The notes beneath the pieces were generated by a model. It searched no databases, was not told the origin of the DNA, and was given only the letters and a program-made list of their open reading frames with translations. A program made the position numbers and the translations under genes. Shown one piece after another: positions 27,549-40,774 of a DNA stretch of 64,000 nucleotides. The stretch lies in assembly GCA_015227615.1 (NCBI GenBank), contig JAALGZ010000060.1, positions 62,001-126,000 of the forward strand, given 5' to 3'. This stretch comes from Labyrinthula sp. Ha (taxonomy: Eukaryota; Sar; Bigyra; Labyrinthulida; Labyrinthulaceae). Position 1 is the first letter of the stretch. Each line of letters opens with the position of its first letter.

Positions 27549-30500
27549 TGGAAAAGCCTTTTTGTATTCCAAGGACATACAAATTTAGTTACAACTGAAT
27601 ATAAATCCAGAATTGTCATTTATTGATCATTGATATTTCTTTTGGTCCAACTTTATTATATTTCTAAACCAGATATTTGGTAATGCCGAGTACTAACGGT
27701 CAGTTCACTATAGGGGAAAATATTTGTCGTCTCGAGAGAACAATTGTCTTGAATATCTCAATCCTGTCTCGTGTCTTGAAAAGTATTATTGCCTTAGTGT
27801 TTTGACTCCCAGAAAACACTAAAAACTCGAGATTCAGCTAAATATTGAAATGAGACTATTCTGAATAAATATCTCGATATTAACGTTGTATTGAAATCTC
27901 GAAAACTTGATTCGCTCAAAAGTTCCTGGGGATAAAATAATACTATTAGAGAGCCGATTTATCAAACCAGAAATCTTATACTTGTATTTTATATCAAAAT
28001 AGGAATTGATGACAGAGTAAACAAAATTATATATTATTTATAAGAATTGTTTGTTGGTTTCATGAAACAAAAATGTATCCAACATCCTTGTTAGTATAAT
28101 AGCTGTACTATAAATATATCTATTCGTGAACTTAGATCCAAGTGTTCGTGTCTAGTACATGGTGTTGCTCACTAGGAAAATGAATTTTTAAGAAAACGTT
28201 CTATCTGAGCCATGAAGCAATTATTATCCACGTTGCAGTAGCAAAATAACTAGTGGATCATAACCAAAGAAAAAACTGGATATATTGTAGTTTTAACAGA
28301 ATCCTGGATCTAAAATTAATGTCAATGCAGTCATAAAAAAATAATATAGCTATATGACATAAATATAGCAGACTTCCCCCAAAAAGCAATAATATCATGA
28401 ACTACAGTTGAAAACCACGGCATAGAATTTTCATTAAAATCAAGGAGAAATATGCCCTTAAATAAAGAAAAATTGGGGGGAAGAGAAATATGAAAAGGTT
28501 GAAAATACTGTACCACTCAGATGAAAAATTAAATCATTAAGACCCTAAGATACTACTCCAAAGCAGATATGTATAGATTAGTTGAGTAAAATGTTGAAGC
28601 CACGAAGAATATATCTTGGTCCTATAAGTATAAAGAACCCTTCCAAATCATAAGAATGCTAGGAAACATTTCTCGATAGTATTAACTGATACAGTTTTCT
28701 CAAAACTTTGTAACAGTGACCAGGGACGTACCGCAAGAATTTGACATCTTAGACATAGCTAGGGGTACAATTGAGAAAATTGCTACGTTAAATTCGAGAA
28801 TTCCTATTATGAACACCTCTGTGAAATTACGAAGAATTTCCTTACGATTCTGGTTATCTTAAATTTTGTTGAGAACTTGTAGGACAGCTCTGAGAAAAGC
28901 TTTTTCGACAAAATTTGTGAAATCTTAAAAAAAACGAGATTTCCAAAATGTTTCTCAAAATTACAATAAACTGTTGAATATTTTAATAAGGGGTAACATG
29001 AAATTAGATTTTCGTGTCTTGTCAGTCCTTTTTGATATTCCCGAATAGCAATAATATTCAATATAATAATAAAAGTGCTTACCTCAGTTTATAGAGAACT
29101 TCTATGTGAAAATATTTTTCTGTTACTATATTTAAGGTACCGAGATTAAGCCTATTCTATCTGACGTGATAAGACAAAGATTTACAGCTAGGTTTAGCTG
29201 TTTCAATAGAACAATAAGGATAAAAACACAAATGGAGTTTAGTAATTAAGATTATTGCAGTAAATTAGAGAATTAAATGTGGGATACCTAAGCTGAAAGA
29301 AGAAAGAGCCGGTATTTTGGCCGTACTTACTTAACAGACCAGAGAACTTTAAGAAAACAATAGATGCCGTAATAGATATGTTTGCTACTTAAAGATTTAT
29401 GTAATCTTATCTCATTGATACTTCATCCGCTAAGTTTATAAGTAAAACATTTATCTATGATTAAAGTTTAGAGAACGTACACAAACTAGTTCAAATCATC
29501 CCAATACATTGTTCTAGAGCTAAAGATTATAACTTATTTTTAACTAGTGAAGAGTGTAAGAAAACAAAGAGAGATAACAATCAGATAGCTGGCTCTTTTT
29601 TTAGTACTCTTTCTTGATAATATACAGTGCCTTCTTACAGAATGTAGTTGACCATATCGGCATCACACGCTAAGAATTGAAAACCCGTTGAGCAATAGAT
29701 GTCAAACTGTAAAGCAACTAGTCATACTAGAATAATTATGTTTAAATTATAGATATAGTATGATATCATCTCACGGATCCTGAATAATACTCTTGTAAGA
29801 ATGAGCCATGTAGTTAGGTTCTATGTATGAGTCGCAATATAAAAGGTTGAATACGAGAAGGTCTGGTAATATTTACCGAAGAAGTATGTGACTTCATGAT
29901 GTATATTTGAAAGTATTGTTTCAACCCGTCTTACAGTGTTGGAGAAACACTATTAGAAGCAGGTATACAGAGGTAGAATAAATCTTGACACATGAGCACT
30001 TTTACCAGTAAACAAATTGTCCATATTTCGAAAGTTGTGCCAATAGCCGAAATTTATACGACAGTTTCCCCCAAATTATTCTGTTATGATATTTAGCATC
30101 CCAATTTACTTAAGAAAGTTCTTTCTCTTCTTGCTTGAATTCAATTGTAGCAAACGCTACCTTTACTACAGATTTTATGTTTGAATGTTTCAAAACGATC
30201 GGTGATTAGCATATATGAATGATCAAATTTAAAAATAGACGCAATGAATTAGCATCTCTCATACCCTTTGCTATTTAATTTTGATTCACTAAGCGATCAA
30301 TATATCACATAAAATGAACAAAACAGTAGTGACACTAAACGTAAAATATAAATGCCATTAGATCGTAGAAAACTTAGACCTCAAACTCCAGAAAATACTT
30401 TTAAAACCAGTTAGTATTTTGGTTTCTACAAGCTATAGTGTCACCTCTGAGTTTTGAATACTTGAAGACCCGAAAATAATTTATCATTACCAGGGATCAT

Positions 30501-33500
30501 CCAACAGATAACCTCTCTAAATAGTAGGTATCTGTACATTTATGCACAGAGATATGGATATATTTTTCTTTATTAGTTTTATTTGTTAAAATAGATGAGA
30601 TTTATCTAATATTCTTTTTTTCAACGTAGCTATTGGGATAGCTCTCGCTCCTAGCTACACACTTATGGATAGATCTGTTCGAATAAAAAACTTTTGACAA
30701 AAGATTTAAATGCATTTATCGAAATAAATTTACACTGGTTATTGATTTTGTAATTTATGATCTACTAACCGTTTTAAAAATTAGATTCCTTGGGGTTTAT
30801 CGAAGCAGTTGTCACATTATCCGTCTCTATATATATTTGCACCTGCAGAAATTTTACTCTCATCTGAATAAGTAAAACGAAATATATGTACATAGTAAAG
30901 CTTCATAGTGGTTAATATTTTCACCCAATAATTTTAATTTTTTGGTACAATTCACCTAAAGAGCATTAGAACATAATTTGATTCCCTAGTACTACTGTAT
31001 GTTTTTTGAGGATATTAATATAAATCGTGTTAATTTATTATATGCACGAGTAGGTTGCTATTATATTAGTAAACTAACATTTTCAAGGAATATTTCTTCT
31101 ATTCATAGTTCCAAATAAGTAACAAAACATAAAGTTTAAAAACTTTATATGTGAACAAAAACAACAGGGGCACATGAAGACAATAATTTTGTATGATCTT
31201 GTATAGGATATCTGTTTCTATTGGCAATTCAGGCACTAAGGACCCATCCGGGTATGTTAAGGGAAAAAATAAATTTAAAAGTCCAATAGCGTATTTCATC
31301 GAAAATACATTAGATAAAAAAAGTAAAGATTTAAGAACCTTAGTAAGAGTTAAGTAGTTCTTAGATACTATATTTTGAAAGTGCAAAATTCTGGATAACC
31401 TAAGCTAATAATCTTTAATAAGTGGAACTACTCAGGAAATTAAATATTAATATTTAAAAAACATTAAGGCGTTATTTTCTTATGTATTAGTATCAAGTTT
31501 AAGACCCATATTTCGATCTGAGGCATTGTATATGTTCGAAGTCCGAGTATTTATAAATTCGTAAAGCCTCATGAATAAATAAGCTACTTTCTTTGTTGGA
31601 AACACATTAATCCAATTATCTTAATTTATAAAATAACCCACATATATGTAAAGTTAATGATATTTGTATGGCAAATTCGCAATTTAGAGCCCTTTATTCT
31701 ATACAAACTATTCATTCACTTAGATACAAACGATTGTTCTCCTAAATGAGCTTTTAAACATAAATGTGTTGTACAAGATGATTATCAAAGAGAACTAAGT
31801 TTAAACAAAACTATACACTAAGATCAATAAAGGGAAATTTTAACACCCTTTAAAAATTATGATATAAAAGTATTATGTACGAAATGCCTTTCATGGACTA
31901 ATAAAATATGTGTTGCACATATTTTTCGTACACTTCAATGTACGTTTAACTCGGTTGAAACATACTAAAATTCTATTTGTATTTAATTACTTTTAAATGA
32001 AATACGGAACCAAAACTACCATTTTCACCGGAATTTTGGTCTCCGGCTAAGTTGAGGTATAACTTAACTCTGAGTTTTCACTTCTTGTAGACATATTTCC
32101 TCAGCATAACACAACATTGTTGAACTCTTAGGATACATCTAGTTTCTATAATTCGAACTAATGAACTTTTATTCAAACACCTCTAAAGAATCCGGCGAAC
32201 TATTAATTAATAAATTTATGTAGTATAATTTGTCCTGAAGAATACATGTTTAGAAATGCAATAACTTAAGCAATATTGGATACCTACTTCTTGACAGTTT
32301 AATAAGAAAAGACAAAATACTATGATACAGGAATAAAATATCCAGTTAATATGTGAAAATTTTAAGCTAACTTATTCAAAAGGGCAAAAAACTGTTTCAA
32401 TAGATTTAAACTAATTATATACATTTATCTATATGACAAGAGCAACTCAAATTAGAATTATTTGCAGCGCTGTTGAAGAATTGAACTAGCTAAGCAACCG
32501 AACAAGCTGCATAAAACATGATAAGAATACCATGATTTTTTTCTAAAATGAAAATATGGAAAATATTCAAAGAACCCTTTAGAATATAGGCGTTTTTGTT
32601 CCAAGTTATAAAGATAACTTGCAACTTCCCAAAATTACAGGTTTGAAGATTCGCTAGCCCTGAATTAGACTCAATAGCAAAATTAATATATGTGGTGACT
32701 TTTTAAATAACATATATTTATTTTTTCTGAAAAAAAAACAACAAAAAATATAAGAATACGGATTCATAGCATAACAAATTTGTTAGGTAGGTCAACTCGG
32801 AACTCTATGTTATACAGAATCCTGTTTTTTGGTTTCTATAGAAGAGTTCCATTGCCCTTATGTATTAATAAATAGTAAGATTGCTGTAGTTTCAAGTCTT
32901 CTATAGTTTTAATAATCAGGATTAACAAAAAGAAGAGACAACTTCTTCCTGTAATTATCGTCCCCTAACCTAACTAACTAAAGATGTCTGGTATAGAGCT
33001 TATTCTGTAAATTGACCTTTGGTAATTCACAAAAACACATTAAAATCAAGTAAATTTTTAGTTTAATTTATTCTTATGGTTAAAGGTTATATCAACAAAA
33101 ACAAGGTTTAGAGGGCTGAATGCGACCACTTCTTTGTGCAACATGTTCCAATTTCTTCAGTTTTTCTGTGGTAATCCTATATTATAACAAAGTTAATATA
33201 CTCCAAAGTATTAACTATAAAACACGAACTATTAACTCTAACCTAACACAAAGGAAACCGCCAATAAGGAGATTCTTCAAAAACCTGAACTCTCATATGA
33301 TAGCTGAAATCTAATATTAAATACATATTATTCTGAAAGCGAAAATGGTAAAGAAAATTGTTTATTTCAAGTGTCTAACTTTAAAAAAAATACCAAATCA
33401 CAGTTAAGAGACACTGTGAATGCCAATATTTCACATAATGCAGATAAATATTGGCTCTGTTTTAATAGTTGAGATAAATCTAGAGCTTGTCCTTGGCAAA

Positions 33501-34314
33501 TAGCGAAGGACGATAAGTCTTGTAAGACAGAGCACCTGTTAAATAATTTTGAGTTGTTTATTGAATTCTTTGGAAGAGATTATGGGTTTGATTTAACACT
33601 TCAAGACAAAGTTAGTAATAAGATTGGATCAGATAATATGATCTGGTTTCTTTCTAATGACAGCCATGACAGGATTAATTTAACTTTATCAGGAGTCTTA
33701 GTTTCTGTTTCTTACTATAATGAAAACCCTTTAGGAGAATTCGTAAGTTAAAAAATTGGATGCTTGTTATGCATTTAAAGTTTGTTGGCAACATTTGATA
33801 AGTATGGTTCCAATTTATTTTTATATGATCTACTTATAATATTCTCAGTTGTTAAATTGCTCGTATTCTGTTTCAACAATGGTGCTTAATAAAACTCTAT
33901 CAGTAGAATGTGGTGTTACTTGATAGATCACTTATGGCTCTCTCAGATCTTTTCTTTATTCATTTGATATATTGCTTCAGGTTGAAGCTTTTTTACTCCT
34001 TTGAGTGGTCAAGAAACTTGTTGATATCTTTATTACAGAGCAAATGAGAAAGCAAAGCTGCTCTTCCAGATAGAACAATGAGGAAAAAGTTAGTTTTACA
34101 CAGCTGTCTTAAAACACTTTTTCGATGAAAACTGGTTTACTCTTTTCTGAAAAAAGCAGAAAGGATTATTATTTGTAATGTCGCAAAGATTGTTATCTAA
34201 GACTGTATACAGAGAATAAATAAGAATTCTAACTGGAAATTACTCTATTCATATAAATATCTACGAAGTTAAACTATTCTACTTTCTTTATTATACAGGC
34301 AAGAATACTTACCT
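27549..34314. other. Intergenic, with one coding-like scrap
   Basis: Mostly AT-rich DNA with no recognisable gene. The exception is an open frame of about 92 codons at 33473-33751 (plus), listed separately. No RNA gene or mobile element was recognised. Confidence 0.55.
33473..33751 (+). other. Unassigned open frame, possible exon or gene relic
   Basis: About 92 open codons end in TAA at 33749-33751, with no ATG near the 5' end; the first in-frame ATG falls midway. The composition is balanced (Asp, Ser, Asn, Gly, Trp present) and unlike the Phe/Ile/Lys-only frames typical of this DNA, and it includes WFLSNDSHDRINLTLSG. I recognise no domain. It lies about 560 bp from the 3' end of sulfotransferase 4, on the opposite strand. 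It could be a terminal exon, a relic or chance. Confidence 0.2.
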
Positions 34315-35250
34315 TTACAAGTCAATAGTTAACTTCTGTCTAAGCTCATCATAACTCTTGTATCCCAAATTCTTTTCTATGGTATCTTGCCAGGTTTTTT
34401 CAATCAATTGTTTCACTTCTTCTGGAATCGTTTTCCCTCCACCAATTTTTCCAGATCTAACTAAATTAAGTGAATCACCTCCTCCCATAACTGCACGTAA
34501 TTCTGGCATCTTTTGAAACTTCCTTTTCATAACTTCAATAAGTCCAAACTTATCTTTATTCTCTTTCATATATTGAAGAGAAGAATATTTTTCTGCAGCA
34601 TCACAACGAGTTTTGAATTCTTCTTCAGGTAAGCTATCTAAACCCATAAATCTTCCAATCTTCTCAATACTTTCTCTTGGATTCTTTTTCATATCTTCAT
34701 AAAAAAGAAACAAAACATCATTTGGTTTTCTTTTCAGCAGTTCAACATAGGACATAATATATTCAGTTGGTAAAGGAGAAACACCAGGATTTTCATACCA
34801 TGATTTAGCAAAAGCAGTCATTGAACAAGTGGATGGGTTTGCTATAGGTGACTGCAAGATAAAATGGTATAAGGAGAGAAACGAATCCTGTGGATTTCTA
34901 GTTACAAAGATATATTTTCCTCCTTTTGCAATGTTTTCATACGTTTCATGACTTTTAAATACTCTTGGGGAATATTTATGGTCAGCGTCCAAGTCTTGGT
35001 CAATATCATAAGCTATTACATCCCAAGGAGTTTCCAAAAGGATATCTTTAAAATCTGTGTCTCCATTTGAACGAAGCATGTGACACATCTGGAGGGTCCA
35101 AGTTGTTCCACATTTTGGTGCTGTGGCTACGAAGATATCATCTTCTCTTGTCTTAAAACTTCTGCCGACTTCTTGAGCTTTTGCAGAAAAGAACCCAGTT
35201 TTTCCATCTAAGATATTTCTAACTTCTGCAAGTACTTCTTTTGTATCCAT
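34315..35250 (-). CDS. Cytosolic-type sulfotransferase, paralog 4
   Basis: A 311-residue PAPS-dependent sulfotransferase; the acceptor is unknown. PKCGTTW is at 45-51, catalytic His101 in KSHE, VTRNPQDSFLSLYHF has Arg118 and Ser126, and RSGKIGGGK is at 265-273. The open frame runs 27 codons further upstream to 35331, but that extension has no ATG (it opens at TTG). The ATG at 35250 gives MDTKEVLAEV, which matches the starts of the other three paralogs, so I place the start there. It is closest to paralog 1, sharing LLETPWDV and DQDLDADHKYSPRVFKSHETYE. A consensus-like splice donor (GGTAAGTAT) lies just after the stop; it may be chance or mark a 3'UTR intron. The shared motif lies 96 bp upstream. 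Confidence 0.94.
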   Translation of the reverse strand: MDTKEVLAEVRNILDGKTGFFSAKAQEVGRSFKTREDDIFVATAPKCGTTWTLQMCHMLRSNGDTDFKDILLETPWDVIAYDIDQDLDADHKYSPRVFKSHETYENIAKGGKYIFVTRNPQDSFLSLYHFILQSPIANPSTCSMTAFAKSWYENPGVSPLPTEYIMSYVELLKRKPNDVLFLFYEDMKKNPRESIEKIGRFMGLDSLPEEEFKTRCDAAEKYSSLQYMKENKDKFGLIEVMKRKFQKMPELRAVMGGGDSLNLVRSGKIGGGKTIPEEVKQLIEKTWQDTIEKNLGYKSYDELRQKLTIDL

Positions 35251-35345
35251 TTTTTTATTTAGTTGTGTTTTGGTTTCTTCGGGTTTATGAAAAAACCAAC
35301 TAGAAACAAGTAGGAAAAACTCCCTGATCAAGAATAGGAGACCTT

Positions 35346-35362
35346 ATCCGGAAACCCCGACG
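35346..35362 (-). promoter_or_regulatory. Shared upstream motif of sulfotransferase 4
   Basis: Coding-strand CGTCGGGGTTTCCGGAT, 96 bp before the ATG, is the fourth instance of the GTCGG-n-TTCGG-like motif and the most distant from its start. Its right half reads TCCGG rather than TTCGG. An ACCCG element follows nearer the gene, as in paralogs 2 and 3. Confidence 0.45.
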
Positions 35363-35447
35363 ACTTATATATAGAAAGTTATATTTTGGTTTTACATAAC
35401 TGGGCCAAGTTATTCTAGATGAAACTGGGTGTTACTATTTACTACAA

Positions 35448-35490
35448 GTTGTTTATGATCATAAAGTTGTTTATGATCATAAAGTTGTTT
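35448..35490. repeat. 18-bp direct tandem repeat, about 2.4 copies
   Basis: The unit GTTGTTTATGATCATAAA is repeated perfectly at 35448-35465 and 35466-35483, followed by GTTGTTT. The unit contains the palindrome TATGATCATA. It lies about 200 bp upstream of sulfotransferase 4 and could be a simple slippage product or a regulatory repeat. Confidence 0.85.
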
Positions 35491-38400
35491 CTTTCTCAAA
35501 AGTTTTCGATATTCTTGGTTTTAGTAGTTCGAGATATCAAGACTATTGAATTGATTGAATTGAAATGATACTTTCAATACTCTCATAAACTCGATTTATA
35601 CAAATAAAGAGAAAAAGAAAAAACTTGTTATACAATGAAAGGACATATTTATAGTAGGTTGTGATAGATTGAAAATTTGGTGAGCAAAGAATTCCTTTGA
35701 CAGAAACGTTGTTCGGGTAGATGGGATTTGTTCAAGTAGAAAATAACTAAACAAAGCAACTGTTTTTTCCAAAGTTAGAGTGCATGGAAACCAGCTTTGT
35801 AAGCCTGAATGAGAATGTTATATCAGTATGTATTGCAAAAAGAGTGCCGAAAATTTTATTTCTGCTAACATTTCTTATAAACATATAGGTATATCTGCTA
35901 ATTGAGAAACTTATTTAATTCACAGAGCACCAAGGTTTTGAATTCATTTAAAAAGCTGTTGATATACTTGGGTGTCAAAACCTAGAGCTATCAAAAAAAA
36001 TAATAGTTTATTAATGTTAGATTTAAGTAACATGTTTTCTTCTAAACTATATTTGAATAAGTTTTCCTCCGCAGTCACTGTCTTCTGTCATACTTACTTT
36101 ATTTCCGACTGAGTCTTCTGAAGAATAATATCTTTGCAAATAATTAAAAGTCAAGCAGCCACTTTAGCAAAAGGGTTCAGTTTAAAAAGAATTCGATAAA
36201 AGATTCTACAGATCTATTCTTTAGTTACTGGCCGAAGGTGCATTACAGGATTTATACTTCTATGCCAATTAGGTTCCAAAAGAATCTTAGTTTTAGTTGT
36301 ACCGTAAGACCAGTTCTTCATTAAGTGTTGCACATAGTTACCTTCAGAACCACCTACGTAGAAGTACTGAACACAGTAGCCTCCATTATTTATTCAATTA
36401 AACCTTTGAAGAGTAAGACTTCATTTACAACTCACTATAATTATAGCCTCAAGTGCCAAACTATCGCAGAGCGCAGTGGATCTCGTCAGTTCCGACGATT
36501 AGTATTTAAAACGAAGTTCAAAGAGGACTCCATAATCCTATTCCTTCGTAACAAAAAACTCTATGAAACTAGTTTCCAGTGCATGACGTCTAAGATTCTA
36601 TGATTGAACTAGTAAATGTGTTTAGTGATGGATTAAGTTCAAACAAAGAACCTTAGTACCAAATATACGTAACTCATACACAGGCTTTATCTCTTAACCA
36701 ATTAAATGTCTCGTTTTCTCTCGTATTGTTTTGATATTTTACACAATCTCGAGACTGCATCGACTGGAAAAAGGTAATTGTCTATCAGTATTCCGGGTAC
36801 CGAATCGACACTTGAAATATGGGAATACGAATCAACCTAAGATTATCGAATCGAATATATCCTTTGGTCAATCACACCAATTCCAAAATATCTGAAAACT
36901 CAACTTCCTTATTAAACTTAACGTTTGCTAACATTAAGACATTTGCTTTCATTCTTGTTCCATCTACTATTCGGAATACAAGTATCTCTGTTACAAAAAT
37001 TTGTTCCTGCAATACCACTAGAATAGCTTAATTATTGATGCATTGTGAGCACCAGCGTGCACAGGAATTCGTCCGCCACCTGCTATGAGTAGTTACTTGT
37101 TCTAGATCTCAGGAATCTTACTGTTTAAGCTCATTTGAAGGCTGATCATGTATATCCACATATATTTTCCTCTCTGCTATGTCATGTAGATTTACTGACA
37201 GAGGTTTTCTCTAAATTAAATTAGCTGCTTACCATTCTACCTTTCCAACGATTCCGATGATACTCAAGGTTTCTTTTTCAGAGCTCTCAGATTTTTGGTC
37301 AACTATATTATAAAATCCTGAATCACTTGTGTATCTTGCCTACAAATCCTTCCCAAAAAAAATATTACAAATGATTGAAGATTCCATTAAACACAATTCC
37401 GTTATGTTCTATAACTCCAGTTCCGATAATGTCACTTTGGTACCAGTGAATTCCTACTTGACAGAAGCTAGGAAGTATTTGCGCATTAACTTTTACTTTA
37501 CAAATGTTTGTACACATGACGTTCCTTGGAGCATATCGCATATAGTCTGCCGGAAATATCAAAAGTATAACATTTTATTAGATATCCCTGCATAGGCGTC
37601 CCAAACTAATACCTTTTGCTTTTATTCTGCTAAGTTATAGTTCTTGATATAACTACCTTTCCATCATGTCTTTGTCATATTTTTTTATACATTTTGCCAC
37701 CATTAATAGACAATCTCAAGTGTTCATATCAAGCTCTGTGCTATTTTGCCAGTAGGGAAAAATACTTGATTGACTAATGGCAAGAGTCTTCTTTCGTATT
37801 GAAAATGCATTGCTAAATTCTTTTCATATGTTACAACAATGTAGATACTTTCGCTTACATCTTGATCCCTTTGTTAGAATAGTACACATTTACAAATACA
37901 AGTTCTACTTTCGGTTTTGTTTGCTACTCATTACGATGAAGAAATTCTTGCTATGGTTGCTTATAATAAACTTACTGATCTGTGTAATCCTTGTGATTTA
38001 GGGCAGTTATGACAATCAAGAATATTTCTGAATGTTGAAAATAAAACAAGAAAATATTCAACCTGTGGCTCATCCAAAAGACTAAATAATCCGTCCAACT
38101 CTAAGCTAGGCAACTTTTCCTTGGATAAGAATTTCACACCAGTTTTCACTAGAAGACCTGAGGGCTATGCTTTAAGTGTCGTGATGAGTAGGTGACAATG
38201 TTGCCTTTAGAATTTGCGCAACTCTTAAGACAAGATTTGTTTACCTATATTAACCTGAGCTTAAAACATAACCATAAATAGAATGAGATGTAAAGTCTAG
38301 TTAACTAAGAATTCAGTTAAGAATGCTCCTCGAAACTATTGGCTAAGGGAAGGTAATATTAGCTTTATTTTGCGTCTCTCCTGTGCCTGCTACTCCGATG

Positions 38401-40733
38401 CCGTCTCAATGTTATAAGAAAAACTAAACCAGTAACTAGAGCAGTAATATATCTGCCATTAAAATCAAGTTTTTATGTTTCTTACCCTTCTTTGATCAAG
38501 TTAATTATAAATATGTATATCAAAAACCAAATTATAATATTCTCTAACTTGAAATATTCAGAAAATGTCTCCAGATTTGTGTCCAAATCTTCTTTTAGTG
38601 ACATTCAATTTCAAACAGCACCAGGGGCTTTACCCCAAGTTAACGACCAAAGCTACGAAGAGGCGCTTTCACCTTATCCATCGTAATGACTAAAAAGTTG
38701 AAGAGGATTATATTGCCTTTGGTAGATGAGTTTGCTATTGGATATCTTTGCTTCCAATAATTATATTTACAAACTGGACCTTTCAGTAAGTGCAATATGA
38801 TCTAGGTCGATTATTTGGGAACAACGGAAGGGATAATCAACCAAAATTAAGAAGCCTTGCAGGGGGGTTATCCCGTGCAAGAGATTTCTTCTGAATGAAA
38901 TATAAACAGGAAATACACTGCGCTCAGTAAAAAATAAGCCACAATAAATGGGTTAGGATCAATCCTAACATGGGTTTATTCAAGGCAATCTGGCATAGAA
39001 AACTTATATTTCACAATGTATAAATACTTGTTGTTATTTATCGTAACCAGGTTCCTGAGCCAATTGTAAGTTGACTGCGCAATCATAGCAACAATTTGGT
39101 TAAGAGAACACGCAATTTGAATCAATGATGATTAATGTAATCTATATATGCTAAAGATTTTTGAATCGAATCACATTTAACTATGATTCGCCCTTTCCAA
39201 CTCTTTAGATGCCTTTAAGAGAAACATTTTTATGCTAAACTTCACTTAGCCTTTTGGATTGTTGAACCACTGCTTGGATTCTAGAATATGTTTTCAAAAA
39301 ATAAAATGGAGGTTGGCAACTGTACAAATGAATTAGCATAGGGGACAAAGAAAAGGCATCAACACTGTTCTCTATATTTTTTATAGGTATTCTGATGCAA
39401 ATCAAGCGCCAACCTCCATCTAGACAAGCCAAGAACGGTGCAGAGTAAGCACGCTGTGTCCTTCAAAATTCACATGGACCACGACATGTCAAAACTTAAT
39501 TTGTATGAACAGAAAAAGATATATCAGGGAAAGGTCAGAAAAAAATGCTGGCATATTCACAATTATTTCCTCATTTTTTGTAATAGTGCTCTTGATCTTT
39601 GCTCCATATAATAACTTTTCAAGCTATATAAGGAAATACTTTTTTGGCAGCTTAACTTCAAGCACATGTTTTGTTACTTTTATGCTGCGTCAAATATACC
39701 TCGATTGCTTTAAAAAATTATTATTTATTTTTAGAATCATAATGTACAGAAGCCAAAGATTAGGAACGGTATAGGTGGTACATTACTCTTTCTTTTGTGG
39801 TTAAAGGATGGTATTTCCCCCCTCATTTCGCATAAAGCTTATTTCACCTTTGGTTTGCATTGCCTCATTCATTACTAATACATTTTACCGTGCTACCTCC
39901 AGAAACCTAAGGTAGATACAAGGATTCTAATTAACAATTGATGATGATTCGCTAATCAAGTTAATTTGGGAAATAGGAAATTGAGTAAGTGTCAAGAAAA
40001 TAAGGTTAAGAAGTTCTAGCTAATTTCTCAAGAGTTAAAATTCGACTCCTTATTAAAACTCCGATTTGTTGAATTTAGAATTATATTACCTTCTAGGTAA
40101 TAACCTAATAGCATTTACTTAGAACTATCGAGAAATACATTGCTGTAGAGATTACTGTTAGACAATGAAAAAAACACGGATGTTATATGCTGGAGTTTGA
40201 AACCCCATGCCAAACAGCAGACAAAGCCAGATCAAGGGTACAATGAAAAATTATTTAAGATATGATGCATAAATTAACAGAAATGTCTTGCAGCTATCTA
40301 TTGATGGCATTATTCGAAAACTGGTTTCCAGGAAAACATAGAAACCAAAATTTACTCGGCGACATCTTAAGCAACACCTTGTTATCAAGGAAACAAGTTG
40401 AAATAGAAATGACAATACATACAGAAACTACAAGTAGCTGCAGAAATACATAAATTAACTTGATATCTAAGGTATTGGGACATCAGAATCTAGGGGAATA
40501 TAAACCAAAATAATCCAATCAAGAAAGAAACCATATTGTTTCAATCTTGTTTAAGCTTTCAATCAAAACATATACTACATCTTGTTATTTGGTAAGTACC
40601 CAGAGTATGAATTATTTGCTACATTTATTTTGAAATACATCGCCTAAATTTAGTTAGTGAACCTTTACTATTGAAACCCGTGTAAAACGAAGCTAATACG
40701 ATTCTAATACACATATGTCCGTTGAAGCGGGTT
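35491..40733. other. Intergenic, only small coding-like scraps
   Basis: No gene is supported. Short frames of balanced composition occur on both strands, for example at 36325-36603 and 37329-37595 (plus) and about 37961-38164 (minus, including KFLSKEKLPSLELDGLFSLL). None has a convincing start or a recognised domain. They may be relics of decayed genes. A 12-bp inverted repeat at 39306-39317 and 39408-39419 is within chance expectation. Confidence 0.5.
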
Positions 40734-40774
40734 ATGAAATCAAACTCACAAGACAGTTACGAACAGGAGTTTGA
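40715..40774 (+). other. Short upstream frame overlapping the coiled-coil gene start
   Basis: An ATG at 40715 opens a 19-residue frame ending in TGA at 40774. It overlaps the first ATG of the coiled-coil gene (40734) in another frame. If the transcript starts upstream of 40715, scanning ribosomes would meet this ATG first, so it could lower expression or force leaky scanning. The transcript start is unknown. Confidence 0.3.

Noticed and set aside
35251-35331. 27-residue N-terminal extension of sulfotransferase 4
   Set aside because: No ATG in the extension (it opens at TTG), and the three paralogs all start at the equivalent internal Met.
39306-39419. 12-bp perfect inverted repeat around a 90-bp loop
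   Set aside because: About one such pair is expected by chance in 64 kb of AT-rich DNA, and the arms do not extend.
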